Part shown: positions 26,126 to 37,705 of the stretch, in pieces
Layout: every line of letters begins with the position of its first letter
Numbering within the stretch: position 1 is the first letter of the stretch
Notes under the pieces: model-generated
Told to the model about the DNA's origin: nothing
What the model saw: the letters and a program-made list of their open reading frames with translations, nothing else
The model's database searches: none
From: Flavobacteriaceae bacterium HL-DH10
GTDB taxonomy: Bacteria > Bacteroidota > Bacteroidia > Flavobacteriales > Flavobacteriaceae
Direction of reading: 5' to 3'
DNA: 64,000 nt
Assembly (NCBI GenBank): GCA_031826515.1
Contig: CP134536.1
Coordinates: 2,734,501-2,798,500, forward strand
Made by a program: the position numbers and the translations under genes

Positions 26126-26680
26126 ATGTCTGAAGTAGGTGAAAAAAAATGGTATGTTGTTAGAGCTGTAAGTGGTCAGGAAAACAAAATCAAGACGTAC
26201 ATCGAGAATGAAATAGCTCGTTTAGGTCTTCAAGATTATGTTGATCAAGTATTAGTTCCAACAGAAAGAGTAATACAAATTCGTAACGGAAAAAAAATTC
26301 ATAAAGAAAAAGTTTTTTTTCCAGGTTATATAATGGTTCAAGCTAATTTAACTGGAGAAGTACCTCATATTATAAGATCGGTAACCAATGTTATTGGTTT
26401 TTTAGGTGAAACTAAAGGAGGTGATCCTGTGCCGTTAAGACAATCTGAAGTAAACAGAATGTTAGGTAAAGTTGATGAGTTGTCGGTTGAAGAAAGTGCT
26501 AATGTTGCAATTCCTTTTACTAAAGGAGAAACTGTAAAAGTTATTGATGGTCCATTCAATGGATTTGATGGAACTATTGAGAAAATAAATGAAGAAAAGC
26601 GTAAGCTTGAAGTAATGGTAAAGATATTTGGAAGAAAAACACCATTAGAGTTAAGTTATATGCAAGTAGAAAAAGTATAA
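26126..26680 (+). CDS. nusG: Transcription termination/antitermination protein NusG
   Basis: The 184-aa protein has the NGN domain (KKWYVVRAVSGQENKIKTYI, residues ~6-25, and FPGYIMVQ) and a C-terminal KOW domain (FTKGETVKVIDGPFNGFDGT). It links RNA polymerase with Rho or the leading ribosome. Co-transcribed with secE; the ribosomal protein genes follow after 72 bases. Confidence 0.96.
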   Translation: MSEVGEKKWYVVRAVSGQENKIKTYIENEIARLGLQDYVDQVLVPTERVIQIRNGKKIHKEKVFFPGYIMVQANLTGEVPHIIRSVTNVIGFLGETKGGDPVPLRQSEVNRMLGKVDELSVEESANVAIPFTKGETVKVIDGPFNGFDGTIEKINEEKRKLEVMVKIFGRKTPLELSYMQVEKV

Positions 26681-26698
26681 TAGTGTTACATTAAGATA

Positions 26699-26732
26699 GA
26701 TGAATCTTTCGCTTCCAAGGAGAGATATCATC
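26699..26732 (+). promoter_or_regulatory. Leader hairpin before rplK, possible L1 operator
   Basis: GATGA/TCATC and TCTTTC/GAGAGA-type arms pair around a loop containing the purine-rich AAGGA stretch. L1 commonly represses its rplK-rplA mRNA through a leader mimic of its rRNA site. This hairpin is in the right place, but the specific L1 signature is not demonstrated. Confidence 0.4.
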
Positions 26733-26752
26733 GAAAAATTAAATTATTAAAA

Positions 26753-27190
26753 ATGGCAAAAGAATTAGGTAAAGTAGTTAAGTTACAAGTTCGGGGAGGT
26801 GCTGCGAATCCATCGCCACCGGTTGGACCCGCTTTAGGAGCTGCAGGTGTTAACATCATGGAGTTCTGTAAGCAATTCAATGCCAGAACCCAAGATAAAC
26901 CAGGTAAAGTATTACCAGTGGTTATATCTGTTTACAAAGACAAATCATTTGACTTTGTAATCAAAACTCCTCCAGCAGCAGTTCAATTATTAGAAATTGC
27001 AAAGTTGAAGAAGGGTTCTGGAGAGCCAAACCGAAAAAAAGTAGCTAAAGTTTCGTGGGATCAGATTAAAACCATCGCTGAAGACAAAATGGTAGATTTA
27101 AATGCATTTACTATAGAATCTGCAATGAAAATGGTAGCTGGTACTGCAAGATCAATGGGTATAACCGTAACAGGGCAATTCCCTAATTAA
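26753..27190 (+). CDS. rplK: 50S ribosomal protein uL11
   Basis: The 145-aa protein has the N-terminal [20 protein letters not shown] with [15 protein letters not shown] and the C-terminal rRNA-binding domain ending in [11 protein letters not shown]. It forms the GTPase-associated stalk base with L10. It starts the rplK-rplA-rplJ-rplL-rpoB-rpoC series. Confidence 0.98.
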   Translation: MAKELGKVVKLQVRGGAANPSPPVGPALGAAGVNIMEFCKQFNARTQDKPGKVLPVVISVYKDKSFDFVIKTPPAAVQLLEIAKLKKGSGEPNRKKVAKVSWDQIKTIAEDKMVDLNAFTIESAMKMVAGTARSMGITVTGQFPN

Positions 27191-27209
27191 TCTATAAAAG
27201 ACATTTAAA

Positions 27210-27899
27210 ATGGCAAGATTAACAAAAAAGCAAAAGGAAGCTGCAGCGAAAATAGAAAAAGGAAGAGTTTACTCTTTAGAAGAAGCATCTTCATTAGTAA
27301 AAGAAATTACCAATACAAAATTTGATGCATCTGTAGATATCGCTGTACGTTTAGGAGTAGATCCACGTAAAGCAAATCAGATGGTAAGAGGTGTTGTTTC
27401 ACTTCCTCATGGTACTGGTAAAGACATGAAAGTATTAGCATTAGTAACACCAGATAAAGAAGCCGAAGCTAAAGAAGCTGGAGCTGATTATGTAGGTTTA
27501 GACGAATATCTTGATAAAATCAAGAGTGGTTGGACAGACGTTGATGTTATTATTACTATGCCAAGTGTAATGGGTAAATTAGGTCCTTTAGGACGTGTAT
27601 TAGGTCCTCGTGGTTTAATGCCTAACCCAAAAACAGGTACAGTAACAATGGATGTTGCTAAAGCTGTAACAGAAGTTAAAGCTGGTAAAATTGACTTTAA
27701 AGTTGATAAAACTGGTATTGTACACGCTGCTATAGGAAAAGCATCATTTAGTGCTGATAAAATTGCAGGTAATGCAAATGAATTATTAACAACATTAATG
27801 AAACTAAAACCGACAACTGCAAAAGGTGTTTACGTAAAAAGCATATTTATGTCTTCTACAATGAGCCCAAGTATTGCTGTTGATCCTAAAATTGGTTAA
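27210..27899 (+). CDS. rplA: 50S ribosomal protein uL1
   Basis: The 229-aa protein contains the uL1 motifs [20 protein letters not shown] and [20 protein letters not shown]. It builds the L1 stalk at the ribosomal E site and usually represses its own operon. It follows rplK by 19 bases and precedes rplJ by 19 bases. Confidence 0.98.
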   Translation: MARLTKKQKEAAAKIEKGRVYSLEEASSLVKEITNTKFDASVDIAVRLGVDPRKANQMVRGVVSLPHGTGKDMKVLALVTPDKEAEAKEAGADYVGLDEYLDKIKSGWTDVDVIITMPSVMGKLGPLGRVLGPRGLMPNPKTGTVTMDVAKAVTEVKAGKIDFKVDKTGIVHAAIGKASFSADKIAGNANELLTTLMKLKPTTAKGVYVKSIFMSSTMSPSIAVDPKIG

Positions 27900-27918
27900 T
27901 TAAGTTAAAACTTTTATT

Positions 27919-28440
27919 ATGACAAGAGAAGAAAAATCATTAGTAATTGAGGAGTTAACTGCAGAATTAGCTAATAATGCAAATATCTATTTAGCTGATA
28001 TTTCAGGGTTAAATGCAGGAACTACCTCAGATTTACGTCGTGCTTGTTACAAAGCAAACGTAAAATTAGCAGTTGTAAAAAATACATTACTTGAAAAAGC
28101 AATGGAAGCATCAGACAGAGAGTTTGGAGATCTTCCATCAGTTTTAAAAGGAAATACATCAGTGATGTATTCTGAAACAGGTAACGTGCCAGCGAAGTTA
28201 ATAAAAACTTTCCGTAAAAAATCAGACAAACCTTTATTAAAAGGAGCGTTTATTGAGGAATCGGTTTATATTGGCGATGATCAATTAGACATGTTAGTAG
28301 ATATCAAGTCTAAAGAAGAGTTAATAGGAGAGATTGTTGGATTATTACAATCGCCTGCTAAAAACGTTATTTCAGCACTTAAATCAAGTGGTGGAACATT
28401 AGCTGGAATTCTTAAAACACTTTCTGAAAAATCAGAATAG
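27919..28440 (+). CDS. rplJ: 50S ribosomal protein uL10
   Basis: The 173-aa protein (NANIYLADISGLNAGTTSDL, then AVVKNTLLEKAM) anchors the L7/L12 stalk at its C-terminus. The gap to rplA is only 18 bases, too short for the long L10 leader found in other bacteria, so any control must be located elsewhere. Confidence 0.97.
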   Translation: MTREEKSLVIEELTAELANNANIYLADISGLNAGTTSDLRRACYKANVKLAVVKNTLLEKAMEASDREFGDLPSVLKGNTSVMYSETGNVPAKLIKTFRKKSDKPLLKGAFIEESVYIGDDQLDMLVDIKSKEELIGEIVGLLQSPAKNVISALKSSGGTLAGILKTLSEKSE

Positions 28441-28502
28441 TATTAAATAGTACGCACTTTATTACAAATATATTATTACAAAATTATTAAAACGATAGAA
28501 AA

Positions 28503-28877
28503 ATGGCAGATTTAAAAGATTTCGCAGAACAATTAGTTAACCTTACTGTAAAAGAAGTAAATGAGTTAGCAACTATATTAAAAGATGAGTATGGTATCGA
28601 GCCTGCTGCTGCTGCTGCAGTTGCTGTTGCTGGTCCTGCTGCAGGTGGAGAAGCTGAAGAAGCTCAAACTGAATTTGATGTTATTTTAAAAGCAGCAGGT
28701 AGTTCTAAATTAGCTGTTGTAAAATTAGTTAAAGAATTAACTGGTTTAGGTTTAAAAGAAGCTAAAGGTTTAGTTGATGATGCACCAAGTGCAATTAAAG
28801 AAGGTGTTTCTAAAGACGAAGCTGAAGGTTTAAAATCTTCATTAGAAGAAGCAGGAGCTGAGGTTGAGCTTAAGTAA
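28503..28877 (+). CDS. rplL: 50S ribosomal protein bL12
   Basis: The 124-aa acidic protein has the N-terminal dimerisation domain, an Ala-rich hinge ([16 protein letters not shown]) and the C-terminal factor-binding domain ([20 protein letters not shown]). Several copies form the stalk that recruits EF-Tu and EF-G. It is followed by a strong hairpin before rpoB. Confidence 0.98.
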   Translation: MADLKDFAEQLVNLTVKEVNELATILKDEYGIEPAAAAAVAVAGPAAGGEAEEAQTEFDVILKAAGSSKLAVVKLVKELTGLGLKEAKGLVDDAPSAIKEGVSKDEAEGLKSSLEEAGAEVELK

Positions 28878-28900
28878 GCTTACCATTTCAAAAACATAAA

Positions 28901-28937
28901 GGTTTAGGTCTGAAGAGTACTCTTCAAGACCTAAACC
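28901..28937 (+). terminator. Hairpin between rplL and rpoB, probable attenuator
   Basis: GGTTTAGGTCT pairs exactly with AGACCTAAACC, with an inner GAAGAG/CTCTTC stem. Only a short T stretch follows. Partial termination here would explain higher rplJL than rpoBC output. Confidence 0.65.
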
Positions 28938-29001
28938 ATTTTGCGTATATAATGATTACATACGCGTTATCACTATTTTTTAATCAAAATTCCGTCTATT
29001 G

Positions 29002-32000
29002 ATGTTATCAACACAAGCTGAAAGATTAAATTTCTCTTCTATTGTAAATAGAACAGAATATCCAGATTTTTTGGATATTCAGATTAAATCCTTCCAGGAT
29101 TTTTTCCAATTAGAAACAAAATCTGAAGAAAGAGGAGATGAAGGTCTATATAATACCTTCATGGAGAACTTCCCTATCACAGATTCACGTAATCAATTCG
29201 TATTAGAATTTTTAGATTACTTTGTAGATCCACCAAGATATGCTATTGATGAGTGTATTGAAAGAGGGCTTACTTACAGCGTTCCGCTAAAAGCAAGGTT
29301 AAAGTTATATTGTACAGACCCTGAACATGAGGATTTCGAGACTATTGTTCAAGATGTGTATTTAGGAACAATACCTTACATGACACCTAGTGGTACTTTT
29401 TGTATCAATGGAGCAGAGCGTGTAGTGGTATCTCAATTACACCGTTCACCAGGGGTATTCTTTGGTCAATCTTTCCATGCTAATGGAACAAAATTATATT
29501 CAGCAAGAGTTATACCATTCAAAGGATCGTGGATTGAGTTTGCTACAGATATCAATCAGGTAATGTATGCTTACATTGATAGAAAGAAAAAATTACCTGT
29601 TACAACACTTTTCCGTGCTATTGGATTTGAGCGTGATAAAGATATTTTAGAGATTTTTGATTTAGCTGAAGAAGTTAAAGTATCAAAATCTGGTTTGAAG
29701 AAATATTTAGGAAGAAAATTAGCAGCCCGTGTACTTAACACTTGGCATGAGGATTTTGTTGATGAAGATACAGGTGAGGTAGTCTCTATCGAGCGTAATG
29801 AAATTGTATTAGATCGTGATACCATTCTAGATAAAGATAATCTTGAAGAGATTCTTGAAGTTGATGTTAAAACGATTCTTTTACATAAAGAAAGTGCAGA
29901 ACAAGGTGATTATGCTATTATTCATAACACACTTCAAAAAGATCCAACAAACTCTGAAAAAGAGGCTGTTGAACATATTTATAGACAATTACGTAATGCT
30001 GAGCCGCCAGATGAGGAAACAGCACGTGGAATTATAGATAAATTATTCTTTAGTGACCAACGTTACTCTTTAGGTGAAGTAGGTCGTTATAGAATGAATA
30101 AAAAATTACAGTTAGATATCGGAATGGATAAGCAAGTGCTTACTAAAGAAGATATCATAACTATTATAAAGTATTTAATCGAGCTTATCAATTCTAAAGC
30201 GGAGATTGATGATATTGATCACTTATCTAACCGTCGTGTACGTACAGTAGGTGAGCAGTTATCTTCTCAGTTTGGTGTTGGTTTAGCACGTATGGCTCGT
30301 ACTATACGTGAGCGTATGAACGTTCGTGATAATGAGGTGTTTACTCCAATAGATTTAATTAATGCTAAGACGTTATCGTCTGTAATTAATTCATTCTTTG
30401 GTACAAACCAGTTATCTCAATTTATGGATCAAACAAATCCATTAGCAGAGATTACTCATAAGCGCCGTTTATCGGCTCTTGGACCTGGAGGTCTTTCTAG
30501 AGAAAGAGCAGGTTTCGAGGTTCGTGATGTTCACTATACACACTACGGACGTTTATGTCCTATTGAAACACCAGAGGGACCAAATATTGGTTTAATTTCT
30601 TCACTTTCAGTATTTGCAAAGGTAAATTCAATGGGATTCATTGAAACACCTTATAGAAAAGTTACTGATGGTGTGGTTGATATTAAAAATGAACCAATTT
30701 ATTTAAGTGCTGAAGAGGAAGAAGAAAAATTAATCGGTCAGGCAACTGTAAAAGTTGATGAGAATGGTAAAATTTTACATGATAAGGTAATTGCTAGAAT
30801 GGAAGGTGACTTCCCTGTAATAGAGCCAACAGCTCTTGATTATACAGATGTTGCACCAAACCAAATCTCATCTATATCAGCATCTTTAATTCCTTTCTTA
30901 GAACATGATGATGCAAATAGAGCCTTGATGGGATCTAACATGATGCGTCAAGCAGTGCCTTTACTTAGAGTAGATGCGCCAATTGTAGGAACTGGTTTAG
31001 AACGTCAAGTAGCATCAGATTCTCGTGTTTTAATTAATGCAGAAGGAGTTGGAGAAGTTCTTTATGTAGATGCTAATGAAATTAAAATAAAATACGATCG
31101 TACTGAAGATGAAGCTAAAGTAAGTTTTGATAGTGATATTAAAACCTACCAATTAGTTAAATTCAGAAAAACAAACCAAGGAACTTCTATCAACCTTAAA
31201 CCAATTGTAGTTAAAGGAGATAAAGTAACTAAAGGTCAGGTTTTATGTGAAGGATATGCTACTCAAAAAGGAGAGTTAGCACTTGGTAGAAATATGAAAG
31301 TAGCCTTCATGCCTTGGAAAGGATATAACTTTGAGGATGCGATTGTAATTTCTGAAAAAGTAGTTCGTGAAGATATATTCACATCTATTCATATAGATGA
31401 GTATTCTTTAGAAGTTAGAGATACTAAATTAGGTAATGAAGAGTTAACTAATGATATTCCTAATGTTTCTGAAGAAGCGACTAAAGATTTAGATGAAAAC
31501 GGAATGATCCGTGTAGGTGCCGAGGTTAAACCTGGCGATATCCTAATTGGTAAAATTACACCAAAAGGTGAATCAGATCCAACACCAGAAGAAAAATTAT
31601 TACGTGCTATCTTTGGAGATAAAGCAGGTGATGTGAAAGATGCTTCTTTAAAAGCGTCTCCTTCTTTACACGGTGTTGTTATTGAAAAGAAATTATTTGC
31701 TAGAGCTGTAAAAGATAAACGTAAGAGAGCTCAAGACAAAGATGATATTCTAGCTTTAGAAGCACAATACGACAGAAAGTTTGATGATTTAAAAGATGTT
31801 TTAATCGAAAAACTTTTCAATATTGTAAATGGAAAAACAGCTCAAGGTATTTTTAACGATTTAGGGGAAGAAGTTTTACCAAAAGGTAAAAAATTCACAC
31901 TAAAAATGTTAAATGCTGTTGATGACTATGCCCATTTAGTGTCTGGAAAATGGACTACTGATGATCATACAAACCAATTAGTAGCCGATTTAATTCATAA

Positions 32001-32814
32001 CTATAAAATTAAAGAAAACGATTTACAAGGTTCTTTAAGACGTGAGAAATTCACGATTTCTGTAGGTGATGAATTACCAGCAGGTATCATCAAATTAGCG
32101 AAAGTTTATATTGCTAAAAAACGTAAGCTTAAAGTTGGTGATAAAATGGCAGGACGTCACGGTAACAAAGGTATTGTTGCTCGTATCGTTCGTCAAGAAG
32201 ATATGCCATTCTTGGAAGACGGAACGCCTGTTGATATTGTATTAAATCCACTTGGTGTACCATCTCGTATGAATATTGGTCAAATTTATGAAACTGTTCT
32301 TGGATGGGCAGGTCAAAAATTAGGACGTACTTACGCAACACCAATTTTCGATGGAGCTACTATAGATCAAATTAACGGATTTACAGATGAAGCTGGAATC
32401 CCAAGATATGGACATAGTTATTTATATGATGGTGGAACAGGACAGCGTTTCGATCAACCAGCAACAGTTGGTGTGATTTACATGCTGAAATTAGGACACA
32501 TGGTAGACGATAAAATGCACGCGCGTTCTATTGGACCTTACTCATTAATCACACAACAACCTCTTGGTGGTAAAGCACAATTTGGTGGTCAGCGTTTTGG
32601 TGAGATGGAAGTTTGGGCACTTGAGGCTTATGGAGCATCAAGTACCTTACGTGAGATTTTAACTGTAAAGTCTGATGATGTTATTGGTAGAGCTAAAACT
32701 TACGAAGCTATCGTTAAAGGTGAGCCAATGCCAGATCCAGGATTACCAGAATCATTCAACGTACTTATGCACGAATTGAAAGGTTTAGGATTAGATATCA
32801 GATTAGAGGAGTAA
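29002..32814 (+). CDS. rpoB: RNA polymerase subunit beta
   Basis: The 1270-aa subunit starts at ATG 29002 ([11 protein letters not shown]); a TTG one codon before is not needed. Conserved blocks include the rifampicin pocket [20 protein letters not shown] followed by [14 protein letters not shown], where the Asp, His and Ser positions linked to resistance are wild-type, and the C-terminal [20 protein letters not shown]. It pairs with beta' encoded next. The sequence is intact. Confidence 0.99.
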   Translation: MLSTQAERLNFSSIVNRTEYPDFLDIQIKSFQDFFQLETKSEERGDEGLYNTFMENFPITDSRNQFVLEFLDYFVDPPRYAIDECIERGLTYSVPLKARLKLYCTDPEHEDFETIVQDVYLGTIPYMTPSGTFCINGAERVVVSQLHRSPGVFFGQSFHANGTKLYSARVIPFKGSWIEFATDINQVMYAYIDRKKKLPVTTLFRAIGFERDKDILEIFDLAEEVKVSKSGLKKYLGRKLAARVLNTWHEDFVDEDTGEVVSIERNEIVLDRDTILDKDNLEEILEVDVKTILLHKESAEQGDYAIIHNTLQKDPTNSEKEAVEHIYRQLRNAEPPDEETARGIIDKLFFSDQRYSLGEVGRYRMNKKLQLDIGMDKQVLTKEDIITIIKYLIELINSKAEIDDIDHLSNRRVRTVGEQLSSQFGVGLARMARTIRERMNVRDNEVFTPIDLINAKTLSSVINSFFGTNQLSQFMDQTNPLAEITHKRRLSALGPGGLSRERAGFEVRDVHYTHYGRLCPIETPEGPNIGLISSLSVFAKVNSMGFIETPYRKVTDGVVDIKNEPIYLSAEEEEEKLIGQATVKVDENGKILHDKVIARMEGDFPVIEPTALDYTDVAPNQISSISASLIPFLEHDDANRALMGSNMMRQAVPLLRVDAPIVGTGLERQVASDSRVLINAEGVGEVLYVDANEIKIKYDRTEDEAKVSFDSDIKTYQLVKFRKTNQGTSINLKPIVVKGDKVTKGQVLCEGYATQKGELALGRNMKVAFMPWKGYNFEDAIVISEKVVREDIFTSIHIDEYSLEVRDTKLGNEELTNDIPNVSEEATKDLDENGMIRVGAEVKPGDILIGKITPKGESDPTPEEKLLRAIFGDKAGDVKDASLKASPSLHGVVIEKKLFARAVKDKRKRAQDKDDILALEAQYDRKFDDLKDVLIEKLFNIVNGKTAQGIFNDLGEEVLPKGKKFTLKMLNAVDDYAHLVSGKWTTDDHTNQLVADLIHNYKIKENDLQGSLRREKFTISVGDELPAGIIKLAKVYIAKKRKLKVGDKMAGRHGNKGIVARIVRQEDMPFLEDGTPVDIVLNPLGVPSRMNIGQIYETVLGWAGQKLGRTYATPIFDGATIDQINGFTDEAGIPRYGHSYLYDGGTGQRFDQPATVGVIYMLKLGHMVDDKMHARSIGPYSLITQQPLGGKAQFGGQRFGEMEVWALEAYGASSTLREILTVKSDDVIGRAKTYEAIVKGEPMPDPGLPESFNVLMHELKGLGLDIRLEE

Positions 32815-32820
32815 AAAAAT

Positions 32821-32876
32821 AGTTTACAGTATTCAGTCAGCAGTAAGTGCTGCGACTGAATACTGAATACTGAAAA
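32821..32876 (+). repeat. Repeat-rich hairpin between rpoB and rpoC
   Basis: CAGTATTCAGTC (32827-32838) pairs with GACTGAATACTG (32854-32865). A second half-copy (ATACTGAAAACT) offers an alternative, slightly longer pairing from 32821. This is a short palindromic element in a 73-base gap that otherwise needs none. Confidence 0.7.
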
Positions 32877-32887
32877 CTATAAAGAAA

Positions 32888-35800
32888 ATGGCAAGAAAAC
32901 AAGATAAGCATACAGTAAAGAGGTTTAACAAAATCTCAATTGGTTTAGCATCACCAGAGTCTATTTTAGCAGAGTCAAGAGGTGAAGTTTTAAAACCAGA
33001 AACTATCAATTATCGAACTCATAAACCAGAACGTGACGGTTTGTTCTGTGAGCGTATTTTTGGTCCTGTTAAGGATTACGAATGTGCTTGTGGTAAATAT
33101 AAAAGAATTCGCTACAAAGGTATTGTTTGTGACCGTTGTGGTGTTGAAGTAACAGAAAAGAAAGTACGTCGTGATAGAGTAGGACACATTAATTTAGTGG
33201 TTCCTGTGGCTCACATTTGGTACTTCCGTTCATTACCAAACAAAATAGGTTATTTATTAGGATTACCATCTAAGAAATTAGATATGATTATTTACTACGA
33301 ACGTTATGTAGTAATTCAGCCAGGTAATGCTAAAAATGAAGAGGGAGAACCATTACAAAAAATGGATTTCCTTACGGAAGAAGAATATTTAAATATTCTT
33401 GAATCACTTCCACAAGATAATCAATACTTAGATGATACAGACCCTAACAAGTTTCTTGCTAAAATGGGGGCTGAATGTTTAATTGATTTATTAGCTAGAA
33501 TAGATTTAGAATCTTTATCGTACGAATTACGTCATAAAGCTAATACTGAAACATCTAAACAACGTAAAACAGAAGCTTTAAAACGTTTACAAGTTGTAGA
33601 AGCTTTACGTGAGTCTAACAATAATCGTGAAAATCGTCCTGAATGGATGATTATGAAAGTTGTGCCAATTATTCCGCCAGAATTACGTCCTTTAGTGCCG
33701 TTAGATGGTGGTCGTTTTGCTACTTCAGATTTAAATGATTTATACCGTCGTGTAATAATCAGAAACAACCGTCTTAAACGATTGGTTGAAATTAAAGCAC
33801 CAGAAGTTATTTTACGTAATGAAAAACGTATGTTACAAGAATCTGTAGATTCATTGTTTGACAACACACGTAAATCATCTGCTGTAAAAACAGATTCTAA
33901 CCGACCATTAAAATCATTATCAGATTCACTTAAAGGTAAGCAAGGACGTTTCCGTCAAAACTTACTTGGTAAGCGTGTTGATTATTCTGCACGTTCGGTA
34001 ATTGTTGTTGGACCAGAATTAAGATTACACGAATGTGGATTGCCAAAAAATATGGCAGCAGAACTTTATAAACCTTTCGTAATTAGAAAATTAATTGAAA
34101 GAGGGATTGTAAAAACTGTAAAATCTGCAAAGAAAATTATAGATAAAAGAGAGCCTGTGGTTTGGGATATCTTGGAAAATGTTCTTAAAGGACATCCAGT
34201 ATTACTAAACCGTGCGCCTACTTTACACCGTTTAGGTATTCAAGCTTTTCAACCTCAATTAATTGAAGGAAAAGCAATTCGTTTACACCCATTAGTATGT
34301 ACGGCCTTTAATGCCGATTTTGATGGTGATCAAATGGCGGTACATTTACCATTAGGACCAGAAGCTATTTTAGAATGTCAATTATTAATGTTGGCGTCTC
34401 ATAATATCTTAAATCCTGCTAATGGTTCTCCTGTAACAGTACCTTCACAAGATATGGTACTTGGTCTTTATTATATGACTAAGTTACGTACCTCTACTCC
34501 AGAAGTGCCAATTTTAGGAGAAGGTTTAACGTTTTATTCACCAGAAGAAGTTGAAATTGCTTTTAATGAAAAGAAAGTAGACTTAAATGCTGGTATTAAA
34601 GTAAGAACTATTGATTTAAATGAAGATGGGAAGTTAGATAGAATGATTGTAGAGACTACTGTTGGTCGTGTGTTGTTTAATCAACACGTGCCTCAAGCAG
34701 CAGGTTATATTAATCAAGTACTTACCAAAAAATCTTTAAGAGATATTATTGGTAATATTCTTAAAGTAACTTCGGTTCCTGAAACTGCAGATTTTCTTGA
34801 TGCGATTAGAACTTTAGGGTTTAAATTTGCATTCCAAGGTGGATTATCATTCAGTTTAGGAGATATTATCATTCCACCAGAAAAACAAGGAATGATTGAT
34901 AAAGCCAATGGCTTAGTTGACGGTATTATGGGTAACTATAACATGGGACTTATAACTAACAACGAACGTTATAATCAAGTTATTGATATTTGGACTTCTA
35001 CAAATGCTGAATTGACTGAATTGTCAATGAAACGTATTCGTGAAGATCAACAAGGATTTAACTCGGTATTTATGATGCTTGATTCTGGAGCTCGTGGATC
35101 TAAAGAACAGATTCGTCAGCTTACAGGTATGCGTGGATTAATGGCGAAACCTAAAAAATCTAATGCTGGTGGAGGTGAAATTATTGAAAATCCGATTCTT
35201 TCTAACTTTAAAGAAGGTCTTTCAATTTTAGAATACTTTATTTCTACTCACGGTGCACGTAAAGGTCTTGCCGATACGGCTCTTAAAACGGCTGATGCAG
35301 GTTACTTAACACGTCGTTTAGTAGATGTATCTCAAGATGTTATTATTAACACTGAAGATTGTGGAACTTTAAGAGGTGTAGAAGTTGAGCCATTAAAGAA
35401 AAACGATGAAGTTGTTGAAACACTTGAGGAAAGAATTGTAGGTCGTGTATCTTTAAATGATGTATATAATCCATTAACAGACGAGTTGCTAGTTGAAGCA
35501 GGTCAGTTAATTGATGATGTTATAGCTAAAACTATTGAAGCATCACCTATAGAAAGTTTAGAAGTACGTTCTGCATTAACTTGTGAAGCTTTAAAAGGTA
35601 TTTGTGCTAAATGTTACGGACGTAATCTTGCTACCGATAAAATGGTACAACGTGGTGAAGCTGTTGGTGTTGTTGCAGCCCAATCTATTGGAGAGCCAGG
35701 TACTCAGTTAACACTTCGTACATTCCACGTTGGTGGTATTGCAGGTAATATTTCAGAAGAAAATAAATTAGCTGTTAAGTTTGATGGTGTTGCTGAAATT

Positions 35801-37189
35801 GAAGATTTAAAAACAGTTAAAGGGCAAGATGGAGAAGGTAACGATATTGATGTTGTTATTTCTAGAACATCTGAACTTAAACTAACAGATAAGAAAACAG
35901 GTATTGTTTTAAGTACTAATAATATTCCTTACGGTTCAACTATTTTTGTTAAGAACGGTGATAGTTTAAGTAAAGGAGATGTTGTTTGTTCTTGGGATCC
36001 ATATAATGGTGTTATTATTTCAGAATTTGCTGGTAAAGTAAAATATGAAAACATCGAACAAGGTATGACATACCAAGTTGAGATTGATGAGCAAACTGGT
36101 TTCCAAGAAAAGGTAATTTCTGAATCTAGAAACAAGAAGTTAATACCAACACTTCATATTGAAGACGCTAAAGGAGAAACAATTCGTTCGTACAACTTAC
36201 CAGTTGGGGCGCACTTAATGATTGACGATGGCGAGAAAATTAATATTGGTAAAATTTTAGTTAAAATACCTCGTAAATCTGCAAAAGCAGGTGATATTAC
36301 AGGAGGTTTACCTCGTGTAACTGAGTTATTTGAAGCTCGTAATCCTTCTAACCCAGCAGTAGTAAGTGCTATTGATGGTGTTGTTTCTTTTGGTAAAATT
36401 AAAAGAGGTAACCGTGAGATTATAGTAGAGTCTAAATTAGGTGATGTTAAGAAATACTTAGTGAAATTATCTAATCAAATTCTTGTTCAAGAAAATGATT
36501 ATGTAAAAGCAGGTATGCCTTTATCTGATGGTTCTATTACGCCAAACGATATCTTAAATATTAAAGGACCTTCAGCAGTACAACAATACTTAGTAAATGA
36601 AGTACAAGAAGTATATCGTTTACAAGGTGTGAAAATTAATGATAAGCACTTTGAAGTTGTTGTAAGACAGATGATGCGTAAAGTACGTATTATTGATTCT
36701 GGTGATACTATTTTCTTAGAAGATCAATTAGCTCATAAAGCAGATTTTATACTAGAAAATGATGCTATTTTTGGAATGAAAGTTGTTGAAGATTCTGGTG
36801 ATTCTGTAAATATTAAAGCAGGTCAAATTATTTCACCTCGTGAATTACGTGATGAAAATTCTCTTTTAAGAAGAGAGGATAAGCAACTTGTAGTAGCTAG
36901 AGATGCACAACCTGCAACTGCTACACCAATATTACAAGGTATTACAAGAGCATCACTTCAAACAAAATCATTTATTTCTGCGGCATCGTTCCAAGAGACA
37001 ACTAAAGTTCTTAATGAAGCTGCTGTAGCAGGTAAAGTGGATTCTTTAGAAGGCTTGAAAGAAAATGTAATTGTTGGACATAGAATTCCAGCAGGTACAG
37101 GTATGAGAAGTTATTCTGATATTATAGTTGGCTCTAAAGAAGAGTTTGACGAAATGATGCAAGTAAAACAAGAATTAAATTATAACTAA
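32888..37189 (+). CDS. rpoC: RNA polymerase subunit beta'
   Basis: The 1433-aa subunit carries the N-terminal zinc site ([20 protein letters not shown]), the Mg2+-binding active-site motif [15 protein letters not shown], and the second zinc cluster ([13 protein letters not shown]). The bridge helix and trigger-loop region follow ([16 protein letters not shown]). No truncation is visible. It is the last gene of the operon; a dispersed repeat and a terminator follow. Confidence 0.99.
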   Translation: MARKQDKHTVKRFNKISIGLASPESILAESRGEVLKPETINYRTHKPERDGLFCERIFGPVKDYECACGKYKRIRYKGIVCDRCGVEVTEKKVRRDRVGHINLVVPVAHIWYFRSLPNKIGYLLGLPSKKLDMIIYYERYVVIQPGNAKNEEGEPLQKMDFLTEEEYLNILESLPQDNQYLDDTDPNKFLAKMGAECLIDLLARIDLESLSYELRHKANTETSKQRKTEALKRLQVVEALRESNNNRENRPEWMIMKVVPIIPPELRPLVPLDGGRFATSDLNDLYRRVIIRNNRLKRLVEIKAPEVILRNEKRMLQESVDSLFDNTRKSSAVKTDSNRPLKSLSDSLKGKQGRFRQNLLGKRVDYSARSVIVVGPELRLHECGLPKNMAAELYKPFVIRKLIERGIVKTVKSAKKIIDKREPVVWDILENVLKGHPVLLNRAPTLHRLGIQAFQPQLIEGKAIRLHPLVCTAFNADFDGDQMAVHLPLGPEAILECQLLMLASHNILNPANGSPVTVPSQDMVLGLYYMTKLRTSTPEVPILGEGLTFYSPEEVEIAFNEKKVDLNAGIKVRTIDLNEDGKLDRMIVETTVGRVLFNQHVPQAAGYINQVLTKKSLRDIIGNILKVTSVPETADFLDAIRTLGFKFAFQGGLSFSLGDIIIPPEKQGMIDKANGLVDGIMGNYNMGLITNNERYNQVIDIWTSTNAELTELSMKRIREDQQGFNSVFMMLDSGARGSKEQIRQLTGMRGLMAKPKKSNAGGGEIIENPILSNFKEGLSILEYFISTHGARKGLADTALKTADAGYLTRRLVDVSQDVIINTEDCGTLRGVEVEPLKKNDEVVETLEERIVGRVSLNDVYNPLTDELLVEAGQLIDDVIAKTIEASPIESLEVRSALTCEALKGICAKCYGRNLATDKMVQRGEAVGVVAAQSIGEPGTQLTLRTFHVGGIAGNISEENKLAVKFDGVAEIEDLKTVKGQDGEGNDIDVVISRTSELKLTDKKTGIVLSTNNIPYGSTIFVKNGDSLSKGDVVCSWDPYNGVIISEFAGKVKYENIEQGMTYQVEIDEQTGFQEKVISESRNKKLIPTLHIEDAKGETIRSYNLPVGAHLMIDDGEKINIGKILVKIPRKSAKAGDITGGLPRVTELFEARNPSNPAVVSAIDGVVSFGKIKRGNREIIVESKLGDVKKYLVKLSNQILVQENDYVKAGMPLSDGSITPNDILNIKGPSAVQQYLVNEVQEVYRLQGVKINDKHFEVVVRQMMRKVRIIDSGDTIFLEDQLAHKADFILENDAIFGMKVVEDSGDSVNIKAGQIISPRELRDENSLLRREDKQLVVARDAQPATATPILQGITRASLQTKSFISAASFQETTKVLNEAAVAGKVDSLEGLKENVIVGHRIPAGTGMRSYSDIIVGSKEEFDEMMQVKQELNYN

Positions 37190-37198
37190 ATTGAGACT

Positions 37199-37267
37199 CA
37201 AGTTTCACGAGCCGAAGGGGAAGTGAAACTTGTAAGTCGAATTTATGCTGAGCTAAGTCGAGGCATT
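37199..37267. repeat. Dispersed repeat elements after rpoC
   Basis: CAAGTTTCAC (37199-37208) pairs with GTGAAACTTG (37223-37232). Then ATGCTGAGCTAAGTCGAGGCAT (split here as ATGCTGAGC and GTCGAGGCAT, 37245-37266) resembles the degenerate GCTGAGCGCAGTCGA family seen elsewhere in this window. Confidence 0.6.
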
Positions 37268-37278
37268 TCATAAAAACA

Positions 37279-37312
37279 AAAGCCTTCATGTTAATTAACT
37301 TGAAGGCTTTTA
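37279..37312 (+). terminator. Intrinsic terminator of the rpoBC unit
   Basis: AAAGCCTTCA and TGAAGGCTTT pair around a 12-base loop and are followed by TATATTT. It ends 18 bases before the next ATG. Confidence 0.8.
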
Positions 37313-37329
37313 TATTTAAAATTAAAATT

Positions 37330-37647
37330 ATGGCAGACCAAAAAGAAAATCAAAAGCAAGGACAAATTAATATTGAATTAGATGAAAAAGTAGCAGAAGG
37401 AACTTATTCTAATCTAGCCATAATTAATCATTCAGTTTCAGAATTTGTTGTTGATTTTGTGAATATTATGCCAGGTGTTCCTAAAAGCAAAGTGAAATCT
37501 AGAATTATATTAACACCTCAGCATGCTAAACGATTATTAAAAGCTTTAGCCGATAATGTAAATAGATTTGAAAATTCACATGGTGAAATAAAAGATTATG
37601 AGCAACCTCCAATTCCATTAAATTTTGGACCAACTGGTCAAGCATAA
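37330..37647 (+). CDS. DUF3467 family protein
   Basis: The 105-aa protein starts at ATG 37330; the earlier ATG at 37288 lies inside the rpoBC terminator and is rejected. The sequence INIELDEKVAEGTYSNLAII with VVDFVNIMPGVPKSKVKSRI matches DUF3467, a small cytoplasmic family of unknown function frequently encoded after rpoC in Bacteroidota. It has its own terminator. Confidence 0.88.
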   Translation: MADQKENQKQGQINIELDEKVAEGTYSNLAIINHSVSEFVVDFVNIMPGVPKSKVKSRIILTPQHAKRLLKALADNVNRFENSHGEIKDYEQPPIPLNFGPTGQA

Positions 37648-37685
37648 AAAAAGCCTTTGAAAGTTAACTTTCAAAGGCTTTTTTT
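37646..37685. terminator. Bidirectional terminator between DUF3467 gene and prfC
   Basis: AAGCCTTTGAAAGTT is followed at once by its complement, flanked by A-run and T-run, so it can end both converging genes. Confidence 0.9.
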
Positions 37686-37705
37686 ATATATTTAAGTTTT
37701 TATCA

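Noticed and set aside
29002-32814. Rifampicin resistance substitutions in rpoB
   Set aside because: The pocket positions checked (Asp, His, Ser) are wild-type.
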